From Bradyrhizobium diazoefficiens (GTDB lineage: Bacteria > Pseudomonadota > Alphaproteobacteria > Rhizobiales > Xanthobacteraceae), in contig NZ_JAFCKW010000004.1 in NCBI RefSeq assembly GCF_018129965.1, positions 248,001 through 312,000 of the forward strand: a DNA stretch of 64,000 nucleotides. Reading direction: 5' to 3'. A program made the position numbers and the translations under genes. Shown in pieces: positions 62,080 to 64,000 of this stretch. The notes beneath the pieces are model-generated. The model was not told the origin of the DNA. It was given only the letters and a program-made list of their open reading frames with translations, and made no database searches. Each line of letters starts with the position of its first letter. Position 1 is the first letter of the stretch.

Positions 62080-63267
62080 TTACTCGGCTGCCATCGCGAA
62101 TTCCGGCGACACCGGCGGTTTGGCCTCCGGCAAGCCGATGCTGGGACCATGTCCGCGGAAATTCCGCAACCACCAGGCCCAGTCCGGCTGAACGAGGTGG
62201 AATGGATCGGAATGGCCGAGCTCGCGGGCTGCCCAGATCGGCCAATGCGGATTGGCTAGCGCCGGGCGACCGAGGAATACGAGGTCCACCAGCTCCTGGT
62301 GGATCACGCGGTCGGCATTCTCGGGCACGCCGAGATTCCAGCTCGTGGCGACGGGAATTCCGACCTCTTCGCGAACCCGGTTGGCCCGGCCGATCATGAA
62401 GCCGACGTCGTTGAAAGGCGGGCTGGTCATCTCGTCGGTGTTGAAGCCGAGCGAGAGGTCCGCAAGGTCGAGACCGTGCTCCTTCATCATCTTGACCGCG
62501 ACGAGCGAGTCTTCGAACTGCGTGCCGTCCGGGTGCAGGTCGTCGCAACCGAGGCGCATCGTCAGCGGATATTTCTCGGGCCAGACGGCGCGCACGGCAT
62601 CCAGGGCTTCGAGATGGAAGCGCGCGCGATTCTCGACGCTGCCGCCATATTGGTCGGTACGCTGATTGGCGAGCGGCGAGAAGAAGCTTGCGCCGAGATA
62701 GCCGTGCGCAAAGTGCATTTCCAGCCATTTATAGCCGGCATCTAGCGCACGGCGCGCGGCATCCGCATAGGCCCTGTGCAGGCCCTTGATCTCGTCGATC
62801 GTCAGCTCGTGCACGGGATAGATGTGGCCGCCGCCGCCATAGGGGATCGCGGACGGTGCGACGCAGGTCCAGCCATCGGGATGGTCGGGCGGCAGCTGCT
62901 TCCAGGTCCCTTCGGAATTGACGCCCTTGTGTGGCGGTAGCTCGCTGCCCTTGCGCCCGGTGTGTCCGAGCTGAATCGCGGGCACGCCGCCCATCCGCTC
63001 GATGATCGCACAAACCCGTGCATGTCCCTCGATCTGGTCGTCGCTCCAGATGCCGGCGCAGGACGTCGTCGTGCGGCCATCCGGCGTGATCGCCATCTGC
63101 TCGCCGAACACCAGCGCGAAGCCGCCGGCAGCGCGGGCGCCGAGGTAACTGACGTGATAGTCGTCGAGCTTGCCGTCGACCGAATTGTACATCGTCATCG
63201 GCGACATCACGATGCGATTGCGAAGCGTGACGTCCTTGAGCGTGAATGGGCTGAAAAGATCGGGCAC
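62080..63267 (-). CDS. NADH:flavin oxidoreductase (Old Yellow Enzyme family)
   Basis: 395 residues, single FMN TIM barrel. Landmarks are MPDLFSPFTLKDVTLRNRIV, SPMTMYNSVDGKLDDYHVSY, AIQLGHTGRKGS and MHFAHGYLGASFFSPLANQR followed by TDQYGGSVENRARF. The H-A-H-GYL pair and YGGS motif fit the YqjM/XenA-like class that reduces activated C=C bonds or nitro compounds with NAD(P)H. There is no 2,4-dienoyl-CoA reductase C-terminal extension. The GST gene lies 41 bp upstream in the same direction, so the two probably form a detoxification operon. Confidence 0.9.
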   Translation of the reverse strand: MPDLFSPFTLKDVTLRNRIVMSPMTMYNSVDGKLDDYHVSYLGARAAGGFALVFGEQMAITPDGRTTTSCAGIWSDDQIEGHARVCAIIERMGGVPAIQLGHTGRKGSELPPHKGVNSEGTWKQLPPDHPDGWTCVAPSAIPYGGGGHIYPVHELTIDEIKGLHRAYADAARRALDAGYKWLEMHFAHGYLGASFFSPLANQRTDQYGGSVENRARFHLEALDAVRAVWPEKYPLTMRLGCDDLHPDGTQFEDSLVAVKMMKEHGLDLADLSLGFNTDEMTSPPFNDVGFMIGRANRVREEVGIPVATSWNLGVPENADRVIHQELVDLVFLGRPALANPHWPIWAARELGHSDPFHLVQPDWAWWLRNFRGHGPSIGLPEAKPPVSPEFAMAAE

Positions 63268-63308
63268 GTTCTCGTCTCCACTGATGGTTTGATGTTTCGG
63301 GAAGGCGG

Positions 63309-63944
63309 CTAGACGACCTTGTCGGTGATTGTCTGCGGCACCGGCACGGTGAGTGCGAAGGAGGGGCGCTGCTCGATGCGCGCGCAGAAGCGAGCGAGGT
63401 TGGGGTGAGGACCGCGCCAGTCGAATTCGGGGAAACGCACCGACAGATAGCCAAGCGCGGTGCCGACGGCGATGTCGCCGAGGCTGAATTCACGGCCCAC
63501 CGCGAAGGAGTTATCGGCGACGAGGCGCGCCATCTCGCGAACGCCGCCCTCGATTTTCCGGCGCTGACGTGCCAGCCATTCCCGGCTCTGCGCCGCTTCC
63601 GCGCGCATGCGCTCGAAGAAGGTGAGCAGCACCGCATCGCAGATGCCGTTACAGAGAACCTCGAGCCGGAGTGCCTCGATCTTGCCCTCGACGTCGACGG
63701 GCAGGAGCGGCGTCTGCGGGTATTTCAGCTCGAGAAATTGCAGGATGAAGCTGGAGTCGTAGATGGTCGAGCCGTCCTCGAGGATGAGGATGGGCAGCTT
63801 CTCGAGCGGGTTGTATCTTGGCGTGGACGTTGTGCTGTCCCAAGGCACTTCGGTCACGAGCTCGAACGGCAGGGCCTTCTCCAGAAGGGCGATCCGCACC
63901 TTGCGGGCATAGGGACTGGGTGTGGCGCTGATCAGCTTGAACAT
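63309..63944 (-). CDS. glutathione S-transferase family protein
   Basis: 211 residues. The N-terminal thioredoxin-like domain has ISATPSPYARKVRIALLEKA, the cis-Pro loop NPLEKLPILILEDGS and the glutathione-binding SSFILQFLELKYP. The C-terminal helical domain has FAVGREFSLGDIAVGTALGY, the conserved N-capping/Asp motif. The SPYARKV motif (Ser rather than Cys) indicates transferase activity. It is first in the operon with the Old Yellow Enzyme homologue. The 56 bp beyond the start carry no gene. Confidence 0.9.
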   Translation of the reverse strand: MFKLISATPSPYARKVRIALLEKALPFELVTEVPWDSTTSTPRYNPLEKLPILILEDGSTIYDSSFILQFLELKYPQTPLLPVDVEGKIEALRLEVLCNGICDAVLLTFFERMRAEAAQSREWLARQRRKIEGGVREMARLVADNSFAVGREFSLGDIAVGTALGYLSVRFPEFDWRGPHPNLARFCARIEQRPSFALTVPVPQTITDKVV

Positions 63945-64000
63945 GTCGGGCTTCCTGGATCCGCGCGGCCGGCCGTGGTCGCACCGTTCAATCGGGATTC

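Noticed and set aside
60632..62191. A 519-codon frame overlapping the Hsp70-like gene
   Set aside because: Shifted relative to a frame with full Hsp70 ATPase motifs; no motifs of its own.

Overview
The window reads as a high-GC alphaproteobacterial chromosome, most like Bradyrhizobium or a close Nitrobacteraceae relative. The grounds are the Irr/ICE and Zur operator types, the MbfA iron exporter, the OmpA-like porins, paired oxalate/formate-type carriers, and the genus-typical palindromic repeat built on a GGGCTTGTCCCGG core. No rRNA, tRNA or CRISPR array was seen.

Left backbone (1-8.5 kb): a small Lys-rich protein; a phosphopantetheinyl transferase translationally coupled to a luciferase-like monooxygenase; a truncated sulfonate/taurine-type ABC ATPase; a frameshifted Crp/Fnr regulator; a histone-deacetylase-family amidohydrolase; a periplasmic beta-propeller protein and a propeller plus cytochrome c dehydrogenase; a DUF6894-type protein and a small ORF.

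Island (8,526-49,905, about 41.4 kb): a large serine recombinase lies at the left edge and its 3' end runs into one half of a palindromic repeat. The missing half of that repeat sits at 49,901-49,914. Both junctions share GCCCG. Joining the outer flanks restores the normal repeat (attB); joining the inner flanks gives an imperfect inverted repeat as expected of a serine-integrase attP. The interior starts with a mobilisation block: TumE/TumA-like toxin-antitoxin pair, AlpA-like and XRE regulators, the relaxase traA, an oriT-like site, traC and traD, but no traG or type IV secretion genes. The rest is largely metal homeostasis: mbfA under a perfect Irr box, a Na/Pi-cotransporter homologue, a double-barrel porin, two NRAMP-like carriers with altered metal motifs plus an N-terminal remnant of a third, a HisE/MazG-like protein, three CsoR/RcnR-family repressors with three different ligand sets and matching palindromic operators, a histidine kinase/response regulator pair, rcnA, mgtC, mntR-mntH with two MntR-like boxes, and merR-cadA with a CadR/PbrR-type promoter. 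Decay is visible: IS630, rpiB and chemoreceptor remnants, a frameshifted MliC-like gene, and an ankyrin gene with an in-frame amber codon. One IS110-family element is intact.

Right backbone (49.9-64 kb): quinone-oxidoreductase-type dehydrogenase, nitronate monooxygenase, envelope and coiled-coil proteins, a CBS-domain protein, tandem oxalate/formate-type MFS carriers that share a palindromic promoter motif with two neighbouring genes, a COG0523 metallochaperone GTPase under a 28-bp Zur-like palindrome, an Hsp70-like ATPase, an Old Yellow Enzyme homologue and a glutathione S-transferase.
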